DNA from: Lucinisca nassula
Lineage: Eukaryota > Mollusca > Bivalvia > Lucinida > Lucinidae
DNA: 64,000 nucleotides
Assembly (NCBI GenBank): GCA_963580285.1
Contig: OY757026.1
Span: 43,703,431-43,767,430 of the forward strand
Direction of reading: 5' to 3'
This document shows, piece by piece, positions 1-10,372 of this stretch; position 1 is the first letter of the stretch, and the number at the start of each line of letters is the position of its first letter. A program made the translations under genes and the position numbers. The notes under the pieces were generated by a model that was given only the letters and a program-made list of their open reading frames with translations, had not been told where the DNA came from and ran no database searches.

Positions 1-1116
1 CTGTCCTCGTTACCTGCACGTTTGAAGCTGATCTGAAAAAAATTCAAGTCGCTATCGTAGTCACAACATTTTCCCTATGTTAAGTCTATGGGCAAATTTT
101 TTGTCGCTCAAGGTCACGTAACTCCGAGGTCAATATTCCGATTCTGCCCAAAATCGAACTTAACCGAGATTTTATGCCTGTCCTTATTATCTGCAAGAAT
201 GAAGTCGATTAGAAAAAAATTGACAGAGCTAGAGTGATGACAAGCTTTTTCCTATGTTAAGTCTATGGGAGCTATATGTTGCCATGGTAACCAGAGTTCC
301 ACTCAGATCTGCATGAAAACCTTATGCAGTCTTTCCACTTGCCCAATAATGTTACACATGAAATTTGATCAAAGTCGGCCAAGTAGTCTTCAAGACATAC
401 ATTTTTGAAATTCACATTAACCCTTATGCAAAAATGCACAAGGGCAGGTAACTCCTAAGTGTATGATCCGATTCTGCCAATTATCGAGCTTGACCGAGAT
501 TTCATGGCTGTGCTGGTTATCTGTAAGAATGAAGCCAATCCGAACAAAATTGAAGCAGCTACAGTGATGACAACATTTTCCCCATGTTAAGTCGATAGGC
601 AATTTTTCAGGCGCTCAAGGGGACGTAACTCTTGAGTGAATTATCTGATTCGGCCCAAAATCGAACTTGACTGAGATTTTATGCCTGTACTGGTTATCTG
701 CAAGAATGAAGCCAATCTGAAAATAATTGAAGCAGCTACGGTGATGACAACATTCTCCCCATGTTAAGTCAATAGGCAATTTTTTCAACGCTCAAGGGCA
801 CGTAACTCCTGAGTGAATAATCCGATTCAGCCCAAAATCGAACTTGATCGAGATTTCATGCCTGTCCTCGTTATCTGCAAGACTGAAGTCGATCAGAAAA
901 AAATTGACGACAAGCTTTTTCCTATGTTAAGCCTATGGGAGCTCTTTGTTGCTGTGGCAACCCCAGAGTTCTCATCCGAGCTGCACGAAAACCTAATACA
1001 GCCTTTCCCCCTACCTGATGATGGTTCATATGAAATTTGATCAAGGCCGGCCCACTGGTTCCAGAGATATACTTCGTTGAAAGTGTGGACGACGGACGAC
1101 GGCTCGTGGTATACTA
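1..1116. repeat. degenerate tandem repeat, unit about 170-190 bases
   Basis: The phrase around 'cgtaactc' followed by 'gattctgccc' and 'atcgaactt' recurs near 116, 447, 615 and 803. The phrase 'gttatctgcaagaatgaag' or a variant recurs near 187, 518, 692 and 868. Spacing is about 170-190 bases, with one longer step of about 330. The short open frame at 813-1040 is one repeat unit and has no recognisable domain. The block runs into the hairpin end at 1121, so it is probably the body of one non-autonomous mobile element. Confidence 0.7.
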
Positions 1117-1151
1117 ATACCTCACATGAGCCTTCGGCTCAGGTGAGCTAA
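1117..1151 (+). mobile_element. Helitron-like 3' terminus (hairpin plus CTAA)
   Basis: A 12-base stem with one mismatch (1121-1132 pairs with 1136-1147, loop TTC) is followed at once by CTAA. Helitrons end in a short hairpin followed by CTRR, so this fits the 3' end of a non-autonomous Helitron whose body is the tandem block upstream. The 5' TC end was not located. The same design recurs at 9625-9655. Confidence 0.4.
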
Positions 1152-1740
1152 TAATCTTGGTAGAGGTCACCCACATCTATATCAAGCAAAATATCCCTAC
1201 CTACAATAAGATTTCGAAAGGGTTTCCTTATATTTATAAGTGTGTGTAAAACCATTGGGCCCCACTGCAGGGCCATTTTTGACAGCAGGGCCATAATATG
1301 AACAACCTTGGTAGAGGTATACTAGATTAAGCTTCATACCAAATATCAAAGATCTTCTGGTTTCAGACAAAGATTTTTAAAGGTTTTTCCCTATAGATAT
1401 ACAAGTCTATGTAAAACTAGTATGCCCCAGTGCGGGGCATTTTTGGCCCCAAACATCTTGTTAGAGGTCCACTATCCACTAGATGAAGCTTCATACCAAA
1501 TATCAAAGACCTTCGCCTTGAGGTTTCAGAGATTTTTTTTTTAAGTTTTCGGTAAAAAAATATATATTTTTGGCTCCCGTGACCTAGATGTGCAACGGAC
1601 TGAAGTCAAAATCCAATCAGTGGTTTAGGAGATGTTGTTTGAAGAAATTGTTTATGCATGCACGGACGCACAACAGACAAAAAGTGATCCCAAAAGCTCA
1701 CCTTGTCACTTCATGACAGGTGTGCTTAATTAAACAACTA
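1152..1740 (+). repeat. dispersed repeat with two internal subunits and a 3' hairpin
   Basis: Two related subunits of about 160 bases share 'aagcttcataccaaatatca' (near 1330 and 1485) and a GC-rich 'gccccactgcagggccat'-type hairpin (near 1260 and 1425). The block ends with a stem-loop at 1699-1722 (CACCTTGTCA / TGACAGGTG) followed by GCTTAA. The end resembles a decayed Helitron-type terminus. No coding potential. Confidence 0.5.
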
Positions 1741-1862
1741 TGCTATTTTCCTACAAGTAATCTGTCATCACGAAAACACACCTATTTAATTCTGACCCCC
1801 TTGGACCCCACTTTTATATAGTGAAACTGGGGTTAATAGGGGTAAACCTTATTTTTCTTATT

Positions 1863-1950
1863 TCTGCTCTAAAATATATTGTGGGCACTCGTTAGAACCG
1901 CCTCATTGAGACGGTTCTAACGGGTGCCCACAATCTATATTTTAAGCAGA
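1863..1950. repeat. long palindrome, family II
   Basis: The arms 'tctgctctaaaatatattg' and its near-complement close on 'gaaccgcctcattgagacggttc' in the centre, giving about 40 base pairs of stem. The same palindrome recurs near 2258, 13500, 18983, 19030, 19160, 20905, 29355 and 30005. It sits inside a larger repeat that starts near 1770 with 'acgaaaacacacc'. Confidence 0.8.
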
Positions 1951-2257
1951 AATAAGAAAAATCTCACAATTTTTCATCTTAATTTTTTTTTTTTTCAGCA
2001 ATGAAGGTGGCAATGTATATGTATAGGCATGTTTGCATAAAGAAAATTTTATTTTTGTTTTTATCTCTTATCTATATTTCTGAAACATTTTATTATTATA
2101 GCGTTATAAATGTGGAGATTTGTTGTCAAACTTTAATAGCTCAAACACCTTTGGAATCTTGAAATTCTTTCTGGACAGGGTACACTGAGCCAATGAAGGT
2201 TACTGCCAGACTGCATAAAGAGATACATAAAATTATGTACATCTTTTCTATACTGAA

Positions 2258-2327
2258 AATGTATGCTGTGTTTTCTATTAAAATCACCTCATTGAGGCTA
2301 TTCTAATGAGTACTCACAGCATACATT
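2258..2327. repeat. palindrome, family II (diverged copy)
   Basis: The arms 'aatgtatgctgtg' and 'cacagcatacatt' flank a centre 'tcacctcattgaggcta'. Same plan as 1863-1950, with different outer arms and compensated changes. Confidence 0.7.
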
Positions 2328-2444
2328 TGTAAGATAAAAATGACCAAAATCTCCAAAATTATCCCCACTATTTATTTTGTAGAGGATTTCCTTAGGGGCA
2401 CAAGAACAGGTTCAACTCAACCATGGTAAATGGCTTTAGTTTCT

Positions 2445-2622
2445 GTTTGTTTGATTTGAGGTTAAATGTGCCCATCAACACGGTACAGGCAATTTTGGGG
2501 ACATTGCTTCCAATTTTGTGGGACTTTTACCCGACATTTAGATGAAATGACATCAAGCCATGTCCCCCAATGAAACAAATAGGGTTTATAAGTATGCAAA
2601 GTCTGACTCACTGCTTTGCCAA
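2445..2622 (-). mobile_element. SINE D retroposon, 5'-truncated copy
   Basis: Reads on the minus strand. The tail-side sequence (complement of 'gtttgtttgatttgaggt') begins near 2445 and the copy can be followed to about 2622. There the 21-base minisatellite takes over where the rest of the element would be. See 10048-10343 for the reference copy. Confidence 0.65.
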
Positions 2623-3003
2623 TGACCAATCTCTGCCTCTCCATGACCAATCTCTGCCTCTCCAAGACCAATCTCCGCCTCTCCAAGACCCATTTCCGCC
2701 TCTCCAAGACCAATCTCCGCCTCTCCAAGACCAATCTCTGCCTCTCCATGACCAATCTCCGCCTCTCCATGACCAATCTCCGCCTCTCCATGACCAATCT
2801 CTGCCTCTCCATGACCAATCTCTGCCTCTCCATGACCAATCTCCGCCTCTCCATGACCAATCTCTGCCGCCTCTCCATGACAACCTCCGCCGCCTCTCCA
2901 TGACCAATCTCCGCCGACTCTCCATGACCAATCTCCGCCACCTCTCCACGGCCAATCTCCCCCTCTCCATGACCAATCTCCGCCTCTCTATGACCAATCT
3001 CAG
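2621..3003. repeat. 21-base minisatellite
   Basis: About 18 units of 21 bases (core 'ccatgaccaatctctgcct'), with a few 24- or 27-base variants carrying an extra 'gcc' near 2866-2940. Because 21 is a multiple of 3, several frames on both strands stay open and give 7-residue peptide repeats. These are by-products of the repeat; no start context, domain or neighbour supports a protein. Confidence 0.9.
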
Positions 3004-3650
3004 ACTCTTCAATCTCATCTTCCATGACTATGACTTCTACATTCGGCAACTCAAGGTCCTGAAAGTTAAACAGTAACCAATAAAACAGAAGAAAATTGAC
3101 AGCCCAGACTATTATTCATCCCTATTCTGCTGCACACAATAAGCCCTAAGTTTGCAAACAGTATAGTTCCAGATCAGATGGCTGAAAGATCTACACTTTG
3201 TCATTCAGATTGAGAATCTTCATACATTATGTTAAGTAATTTGATTGGTTAAAAGTCAGCAAAGGGAAAGGTAAAATTAATTTATTCAGAAGGATAAGCA
3301 TTAAGGTTTCAGGAGGATACGGATTAAGGTCACATGGAAACAAGGCATCGATGTTGGCTCGGTGGGTGACGCCTATACGGATCGGGCGTCTCTTGCCTGA
3401 TGCCTCCAGCTGACATGTCTCCTGAGCTATGCTGGTCGGTGTGTGCTCAGAGGGGGGATGTGCTGTGTTTGCCAGGTCTTGTCTATCATCCGTTTCAGTT
3501 TCAAAACTTTGGGGTTTAGACACTGATGAAGATTAAATATCAGAAAGGCCTCTGTGTCACTAAATTTGGTATAGTTACACCTTAAATGCGATACAAATCC
3601 CCTCGCACAAGGCAACTGAGTGTGGAAAACACTGAACTGGCTGGAGATAT
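3004..3650. other. no gene seen; fragment of a dispersed repeat
   Basis: Positions 3050-3112 ('aaggtcctgaaa...gacagcccag') match 9770-9825, so this is another dispersed repeat. The remainder is unremarkable and the short minus-strand frames at 3227-3615 match nothing I recognise. Confidence 0.5.
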
Positions 3651-5097
3651 TATCATTTGCAACATTTGCGTAAAGTTTGTTTAAAATCCATCAATAAATG
3701 TAGGTTCTAGAGGGATGACAATGTTTCTCTAAAAATAGCCATTGTGACCTTGACTTCAGGCTTTGACCTTGAAAGTCTATCTTGCTCGAGATATTCCCAT
3801 GAGCATCTTTTGTGTGAAGTTATATCAAAATCCGTCAATAAATGTAGGCGGTAGAGCAATGACAAAGTTTTTCTAAAAATAGCCACAGTGACCTTGACCT
3901 TGAGGCCATGACCTTGAAAGTCAAAGCAACTCTAGATAGTACCATAAGAAACATTTGTATTAAGTTCTGTTAAAATCCATCAATAAATGTTGGCGCTAGA
4001 GAGATGAAAAATAATTCTAAAAATAGCTACACTGACCTTGACCTTGACGCCATGACCATAAAAGCAAACCTGCTTGAGAAATTATCATAAGTAACATTTG
4101 TGTGAAGTTATATTAAAATCCGTCAATAAGTGTAGGGGCTATAGCAATGAGTTTTTCTAAAAATAGCCACAGTGACCATGACCCCATGACCATGAAAGTC
4201 TAACTCTCTTGAGACATTATCATAAGCAGCACATGTGAAGTTACATTAAAATCCTCAAGGGCACAACCTTGAAAGTCGAACTCCATAAAGATATTGCCAC
4301 AAGGAACATCTGTGTGAAGTTATATTGAAATCAGTGGAGAAATGTAAGCGCTAGAGCAATGTCAAAGTTTTTCTCAATATAGCCACAGTGACCCTGACCT
4401 TGAGGCCATGACCTTGAAAGTCTAACTCGCTCTAGATATTGTCAGCAGAAACATTTGTGTGAAGTTATATTAAAATCAGTGGAGTGAAATCGGTCAATAA
4501 ATGTAGGCGCTAGGGCAATGATAAAGGTTTTCTAAAAATAGCCACAGTGACCTTGACGTTAAGACCAAGACCTTGAAAGTCCAACTCGCTCGAGATATTG
4601 TCATAAGGAACATTTGTGTGAAGTTATATTGAAATTGAAGAAAAAATATAAGCCATAAGTCGATGAGATTTTTTTCTAAAAATAATTAGCCATAGTGCCC
4701 TTGACCTTAAGACCAAGACCTTGAAAGTCCAACACGCACGAGATATTGTCATAAGTAACATTTGTGTGAATTTATATTAAAATCCGTCAATAAGTGTAGG
4801 GGCTATAGCAATAACAGTTTTTCTAAAGATAGCCGCAGTGACCTTGACCTTGAGGTCACGACCTTGGAAGTCAAACTCGCTTGAGATATTGTCATAAAGA
4901 ACGTTTGTGTGAAGTTATATATAAATCTGTGAAGAAATGTACATGCAAGAGCGATGACAAAGTTTTTCTAAAAATAGCCACAGTGACCTTGAGGTCACGA
5001 CCTTGGAAGTCGAACTCACTCAAGATTGTCATAAGGAACATTTGTGTGAAGTTATATTAAAATCTGTCAAGAAATGTAGGCGCTAGAGCAATGACAA
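3650..5097. repeat. tandem array, unit about 145 bases, about 10 copies
   Basis: Each unit has 'acatttgtgtgaagtta', then 'aaatccgtcaataaatgtagg', then 'tttttctaaaaatagccacagtgaccttgacc', then 'gaccttgaaagtc'. Units start near 3660, 3806, 3952, 4098, 4309, 4450, 4611, 4758, 4906 and 5039; one is shortened near 4215. Most units carry TGACCTTGA one to three times. No coding frame spans the array. Confidence 0.9.
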
Positions 5098-5856
5098 CAG
5101 TACGTAAGTACGTACTGGACAAACACTATCCCCCCCCCCGCCCCAACAACTATGTTGTGGGTGGACAAAAATATGTTGCTCTTTATCACAAAACCAACTG
5201 ATGTAAAGCTTGATCTTTTATCACTCAACGTCAGCACTTCAAACTGAAGTGAAGTTTACTGATCAACCTCAGCAGTTCAAACTTGTATTCTCGGAAACGC
5301 CGAATCCGGCGTATTTTTATGCCTGTTTTTGCTTTCGTAAGCGTAAAATTTCCTGCCCTGGATTCTTAATAATGCCAATTTTGTTTTTGCCCGACGCGTC
5401 CGTAATAGTGGGTAAAAATGACCTCAATCACATCAAAAGATGACAGCGGGTGTCCAGTTGATCTCCAAATTTAGCTACTGCTTACAGATGAAAAGTTTAC
5501 CGTTAATCGTCGCCGCCAGGCTTGTTCAAGCATTACCTAGCTCGGACAGTCCTCTGTATTGCTCTCTCGGCCAATCAGAGCATCACGGCTAGAAGACTGA
5601 CAGGTCAGATTTGCGGTTTGCGAGATGCAGGTGTGTGTTTTTAAATCAAGCTCGTGGATGATTAACATTAAATTGATTGATTGTTTTGTTTCCGGATACT
5701 TGTACACAAGTGGATTATCGGTAATTCGATTGTTGAAAAAAATGTCTAAGGCATAATTAAAGGATGCGATCTAATCTAGTGAATAAATCTTTCTTTTTTT
5801 TTCTCCTGCATTACTGCCGCATTACGAGCAGGATTTCCTCGGTGGTAACCAGTACT
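5098..5856. other. no gene seen
   Basis: Contains a short palindrome 'tacgtaagtacgta' (5102-5115) and a C-run near 5132. The open frame 5210-5443 (77 codons) has no recognisable domain and I do not call it a gene. Confidence 0.5.
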
Positions 5857-5933
5857 TTTTGGGTCGATCGGTTTACGATCGACCCAAATTTACTAAATGG
5901 CCAAACGGAATGAATGCAGTTGTCCACGTGACC

Positions 5934-6125
5934 ATCACTGATTTGGGAAAACCAATATTATATTTTATTAATAGAACTTGAAACGTTGCGCTATTTTTAT
6001 CGATGCAACAGGAGCTATCTATAAAGACCATCGATGAATTGGGAAAACCAATATTATGTTTTGTTAATAGAACTTGAAAAGTTGCGCTATTTTTATCGAT
6101 GCAACAAGAGCTTTCTATAGAGTCT
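5934..6125. repeat. direct duplication, two units of about 96 bases
   Basis: 'gggaaaaccaatattat' occurs at 5945 and 6041, followed in both by 'taatagaacttgaaa' and 'gttgcgctatttttatcg'. The minus-strand open frame over this block (5873-6235) merely repeats the same 32 residues twice. Confidence 0.85.
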
Positions 6126-6720
6126 TGACAGGATTCGTGTGCTGAATAATACCAGATCAGACGCCACGGAATGTGGTGTTGATCACTGATCAGCAGGTTG
6201 CACAGGAACTTCACTGTTTGCTTAAATAGTGGCATTTGAGGGTTAAATGAAATAGTATAAGAATGCCAGGTTGCTCACGCAATGAAAGAAGGCCTCGATG
6301 TCACGCGACGTCTTTCGGTATGCCAAGTCGAGTAAAAACAGATTTTTCCCACTCCTGCTAAGAACTTAATTTTAGAATGCTTAAGTGCAAAATGAGTAGC
6401 CTAGACTTTATAGGTGGTACCGTTATTAGACATACAGCGTAGACCAAGATCGGATATAGAGTACATTGCTTCTGATGTTCGCCATATGTATGCAACAACA
6501 GTTTTGAACAGGATTCAGGGCTGTGCGCAGACTCTGAAAAGGGGCGGGTTGAGGATGCGAATTTCAGGTATTTTGCAGAGAGTGAAAAACTTATGAATCT
6601 GAAATAATTTCCAAAAGATATGAGGGGGCTGCGTTTGCACCATCCCCACTGTTGAACAAAATCCAAGTACTACCTAAGACATCAGGGCGCAGCGTAAGAA
6701 GTAAATTCTGGACTGTGCTC

Positions 6721-6862
6721 GTTTGTTTGATTTAAGGTTTAACGTCCCCGTCAACACTGTATAGGTCATTTGGAGACATTACTTCTAATGTTACTGGACT
6801 TTCAGCTCTGCGTGGAAGCATCATGCACTCCACCTATTTATTCAAGCCCCGATGGGCAGGGA
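6721..6862 (-). mobile_element. SINE D retroposon with internal deletion
   Basis: Tail side at 6721 ('gtttgtttgatttaaggttt'), then a jump after 'actggactt' directly to 'tcagctctgcgtggaagc'. About 150 bases of the middle are missing compared with 10048-10343. Head side ends near 6862. Confidence 0.75.
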
Positions 6863-7068
6863 TGGGTGGACTGTGCTTGTACACTTGGGCATTGGCAAAC
6901 AGAATCTACATAATCCGACGCCACATAACGCGATGTCTGATCAGCTCTACTGTGCTTGCTAAAAGTTAAACGAACAGTTCGATTCTCAGCTCAGGACTAT
7001 TTTCCCAACCTACACTCGGAGACGATCGACCCACCAGTACTCTGTGCTTTGATTTTACATCTTTATTA

Positions 7069-7316
7069 TCCCCACGTTTTTAAAAAAAAGTGGGGATATT
7101 GTTATCGCCTCCGTCCGTCTCTCCGGCTATCTCCTCCTAAACCGTTAGCCCGAATTCAACCAAATTTGGTATGCGAGTTGCTTACATGAATGGCTTGCGC
7201 AAGAGCACATTTATTTTTGTCCCCGCCCCCAGGGCCCCTGGGGAGGGGTCAAAAGGTCAAATTTTGACAGAAAACGTGGGTATTTGCGATGGCTTGCCAT
7301 CGACTGCGCGCTCTAG
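7069..7316 (+). mobile_element. short Helitron-like element
   Basis: Begins TCCCCACG after an A, with a 5' foldback (CCCCAC ... GTGGGG within 30 bases). It ends with a small stem (GATGGC / GCCATC, 7288-7302) and CTAG followed by T. TC at the 5' end, a 3' hairpin, CTRR and an A/T insertion site are Helitron hallmarks. Length is 248 bases; no coding sequence. Confidence 0.4.
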
Positions 7317-8281
7317 TTACGATTTAAGAAAATTATGACTCAAGTTTGTTGCACTTTCGTATATTGTTTATGAAGTTACGACTAGGCCCAATTGAATAAA
7401 GAAATTAATTATCAGAAACCATGGCATATTAGCATTAAGTAAAGTGTTGCTAATAGTGGTCCTGAACAGACACCTGTGGCATCTGATCTGGGCCTGCACT
7501 GTTGGTGTTTTTTTTTTGGGGGGGGGGGGGATATTAGTGACAAACTGGATATCAAATTAAAACAACAAAAGTTTGTTTTTTTTTAATGAAAGTCAAAATT
7601 TTCGAGTCATGTTCTTTTTCCATCTTTTTTCTTCAAATCCTGGTTATTTTGAAGAAACAAAATGGACTTGACTGGAAATTTTGGCTAGTGTTACGTCTTT
7701 AATCATTATGCAAAATAGTGTAAGAATCCAAAAGTTTCAGATGCCATTTTATGTACTAGGATGTAGTGAATGACCTGAACAGACTTGTCCTGTTGGAGCA
7801 GCCTGTACTACTGTTAACTGCTCACACTCAACTTAAACCATTATCCTGATGAATAAATTAATTTAGCTGCAGTCCACTCTTATCTTTCTAAACCTAATGT
7901 AATTTATCCATTCAAATTCACAATCTGAGTGACAGTGTAATACTGATTAGATGGAAGCCATCTGATCTGGATCTCCACTGCAAGAAAATAGTTTGTCATG
8001 TTAAGCAGGATAAGCATTCAAGCCCCAAAGTCGTTTGGAGTCTTACAGACACACTCTACAGCTGTACGCATTTAGCCATAATTTACACGTTTTTTAGGTA
8101 AAACTCCAACTTTTCAAAATTTGACTCCAACTTTTTCTATGGATGGATTCTTAAACTCCTGTTTTCAAAATACTAGTGAGAACTCTGCTGAAGTGAGGTT
8201 TACTGAAATATTTCAAAACAGTTTTTTTTTCACAGACTAGATATAAGTATTGTATATTAGAAATCATAACATGTATATTAA
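7317..8281. other. no gene seen; poly-T/G tract and palindrome remnants
   Basis: A T-run then G-run at 7509-7532. Half-palindrome remnants of the family I core occur near 7480-7500 and 7945-7985. The segment 7840-8020 resembles a decayed copy of the MITE at 13008-13212. Confidence 0.5.
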
Positions 8282-8501
8282 CCCTTTTTGTACCAAATTG
8301 AATCTTTCTCCTTATATATAGCAGGAGTCCATTTCAAAATTTAGGGATGTCAGGTTGTGTTTTCTTCAAAATTGAATTGGAAAATGGCTGAACCTTTTGC
8401 AAACAGTGCAGGCTCTGATCAGACACTGCATTCTGTGGCGTCTGATCAGGGCCTGCACTGTTTGCCAACTACCAGTTTTGGGGTTTCCGGTACAAAATTG
8501 G
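8282..8501 (+). mobile_element. piggyBac-like MITE 1 (TTAA-flanked)
   Basis: Flanked by TTAA on both sides (8278-8281 and 8502-8505). Ends are CCCTTTTTGTACC on the left and the complement of CCAATTTTGTACC on the right. The interior holds the family I palindrome (8397-8470; arms 'gcaaacagtgcaggc' and 'gcctgcactgtttgc'). TTAA target sites with C-rich ends are typical of piggyBac-derived MITEs. The 67-codon open frame at 8397 is part of it and not a gene. Confidence 0.6.
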
Positions 8502-8599
8502 TTAAACGTTCAGAGCCATAACTCGAAAAGTAGTAAAAACAGGTCATCTGATGTTGCTTTGCTTCCCAAGAAAATCTTTGGACCAAATTTCCAGATATA

Positions 8600-8706
8600 G
8601 AAAGGGCCGTTCTGTACCAGAAACCCCAAAACAGGCAATTGGCAAACAGGGCAGGACCAGATCAGATGACTCACAGCGTTAGATCAGACCCTACACTGTT
8701 TGCAAA
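8600..8706 (-). mobile_element. MITE 1 fragment
   Basis: 'gtaccagaaaccccaaaac' followed by a palindrome 'ttggcaaacag...ctgtttgcaaa' repeats part of 8282-8501 in the opposite orientation. The TTAA ends are lost. Confidence 0.6.
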
Positions 8707-9335
8707 AATGTGTCTTATCAAAAGAAACAAGAGTATATCATATGCTTTAGGAAGGGGGATGTAAATGGTTTCCGAGATATTGGGCCTTTTACAAAGTGGA
8801 GGGGGCAGGCATGGTCTGGGCACATCCAAGGGAAACTCAAGTTGGTGTCACTGAATGCGTCTTATCATTAAGAACAAGAATATATATGGTTTTGGGGTGG
8901 GGATCTGACTGGTATATCGCCTTTTATGAAGTGGAGGGGTAAGCCATGGCCCGGGCACATTCCAGGTTGAAATCACTGAATGCGTCTTATCATAAGGTAC
9001 AAGAATATATATATAGTTTAGGGGTGGTGATCTGAACGGTTTCTGAGATATTGGACCTTTTATGGGGTGGAGGGGGTGGGGCAAGGCCCAGGCACATCCC
9101 AGGGGACCCCAGGTTGGTGTCACTGAATGTGTTTTATCATAAGAAACAATAATATATATGGTTTTGGGGTGGGGATCTGGATGGTTTCTGAGATATATCA
9201 CCTTTTATTTAGTGCAGGGGTGAGGCATGGCCCCGGCGCACCCTGGGAGACCCCTAAGTTGGTATCACCGAATGCGTCTTATCATAAGGAACGAGAATTA
9301 TAATTATGGTTTAGGGTTGAGGATCTCAATGGTTA
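8706..9335. repeat. tandem repeat, unit about 125-150 bases, five copies
   Basis: Units start at 'aatgcgtcttatcat' or close variants near 8706, 8852, 8977, 9125 and 9270. Each continues 'aaggaacaagaatatatatgg' then 'tggggatctg'. Two more units lie at 11412-11560. The minus-strand frame 8848-9201 is a repeat artefact. Confidence 0.85.
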
Positions 9336-9337
9336 TA

Positions 9338-9655
9338 AAAGCATGTGGCTAAAAGAAGCTCACTGAAGGAATATTTCTATAAAAGTTTTGTCAAAATATC
9401 TGCAACGGTTTGGCAGTAAATGCCATTTTTCTATTTTCCCCAATATAAGTCTATGAAAACTAAGTTGCCATAGCAACCAAACTAATGAGCCGATTTTCAT
9501 TAAAAACAAACTTTCAATCCCCCAGCCCAAGGATGCTACAGATGAAATTTGGGCTGAATCGGCCCAGTGGCTTCAGAGGAGATGTTTGAAAGTTGACGCC
9601 AGACAACTGCCTATCCTATAAGCTCCCCCCGGAGCCTTCGGCTCTGGTGGGCTAA
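9338..9655 (+). mobile_element. Helitron-like element end (hairpin plus CTAA)
   Basis: The last 30 bases fold with stem GGAGCC / GGCTCT around TTC and outer C-rich/G-rich arms, then CTAA (9652-9655). This is the same plan as 1121-1151. The body shares 'gccatagcaacca' and 'gatgaaatttgggctgaatcgg' motifs with the 1-1116 block. Confidence 0.4.
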
Positions 9656-9837
9656 AAATATGAGGTGAATAAAAACCCACCTCTGCCTGTGATCGTACTC
9701 CAACTCTCCTGCTGTGATGGTCTCAGACGTGGTAGTACCTTCAAACTCCCAAGACCTGACCTTAAGACCAAGGTCCTGAAAATTAAACAACAACCAATAA
9801 AACAAAAGAGCTGACAGCCCAGTCTATATGATCCTTA

Positions 9838-10368
9838 ACCTGCTAAACCTATTTAGTACCGAAAACCCCAAAACGGGCACGCTGGCAAACAGTGCAGGCC
9901 CAGATCAGACGCCGCAGAACGCGGCGTCTGATCAGGACGTACACCGTTTGCAAAAAGTTAAGCCATTTCCCGAAGAAAAACACAACCTGACACCCCTAAA
10001 TTTTTAAATGGACCCCTGCCAAATATAAGGGGGAAGATTCCATTTGGTTTGTTTGATTTGAGGTTTAAAGTCCCCGTCAACACTGTAAAGGTCATTTTGG
10101 AAACGTTGCTTCCAATTTTGTGGGACTTTTACCCGATATTGAGATAAAATGGCATCTCAAGCCCTGTCGCCCAATGAGACCAATAGGGTTTATTAGAATG
10201 GACGGTCCGCCTCGCACCGCGGTTCCTGGACAGGCTTAGATCCTCTAAGTGGTTTAACAGTACTAGTGTGCGGGCCGGATTCAGCTCTGCGTGGAAGCAT
10301 CATGCAGCCCATATATTTCTTCAAGCCCCTATGGGCGGAGGCCAAGATTCCATTTGGTACAAAAAGGG
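9838..10368 (-). mobile_element. MITE 1 copy interrupted by SINE D
   Basis: TTAA at 9834-9837 and 10369-10372. The right end GGTACAAAAAGGG matches the MITE 1 end, and the palindrome core is at 9888-9956 ('gcaaacagtgcaggcc', then 'gcggcgtctgatcagg'). SINE D sits inside at 10048-10343. Without SINE D and one target duplicate the element is about 220 bases, the length of 8282-8501. Confidence 0.6.
10048..10343 (-). mobile_element. SINE D retroposon, full-length reference copy
   Basis: A 296-base insertion flanked by a perfect 14-base target duplication AAGATTCCATTTGG (10034-10047 and 10344-10357). Read on the minus strand it begins 'gcctccgcccataggggctt' and ends 'cctcaaatcaaacaaa', an A-rich (CAAA)n tail. 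Variable-length target duplications and a simple tail mark retroposition by a LINE. I see no clear tRNA or 5S head; 'ggtgcgagtcgga' in other copies is only loosely like a pol III B box. Other copies lie throughout the window. Confidence 0.75.
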
Positions 10369-10372
10369 TTAA

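Larger units (their letters stand above)
5857..7032. mobile_element. candidate inverted-repeat DNA transposon, 9-base target duplication
   Basis: GGGTCGATCG at 5861-5870 is matched by its complement at 7023-7032. ACCAGTACT occurs just outside on both sides (5848-5856 and 7033-7041). Four extra T bases separate the left duplicate from the inverted repeat, which weakens the case. The left end also folds on itself (5858-5888). No transposase is seen. A 96-base direct duplication (about 5934-6029 and 6030-6125) and a SINE D fragment (6721-6862) lie inside. Confidence 0.4.

Noticed and set aside
2462..3076. Repetitive proteins of 195, 168 and 136 codons
   Set aside because: All are translations of the same 21-base minisatellite in different frames.
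6282..6360. Possible start of a THAP-type zinc-finger transposase ('MPGCSRNE...')
   Set aside because: Only one short cysteine-containing stretch is present, without the later Cys/His residues; too little to call.
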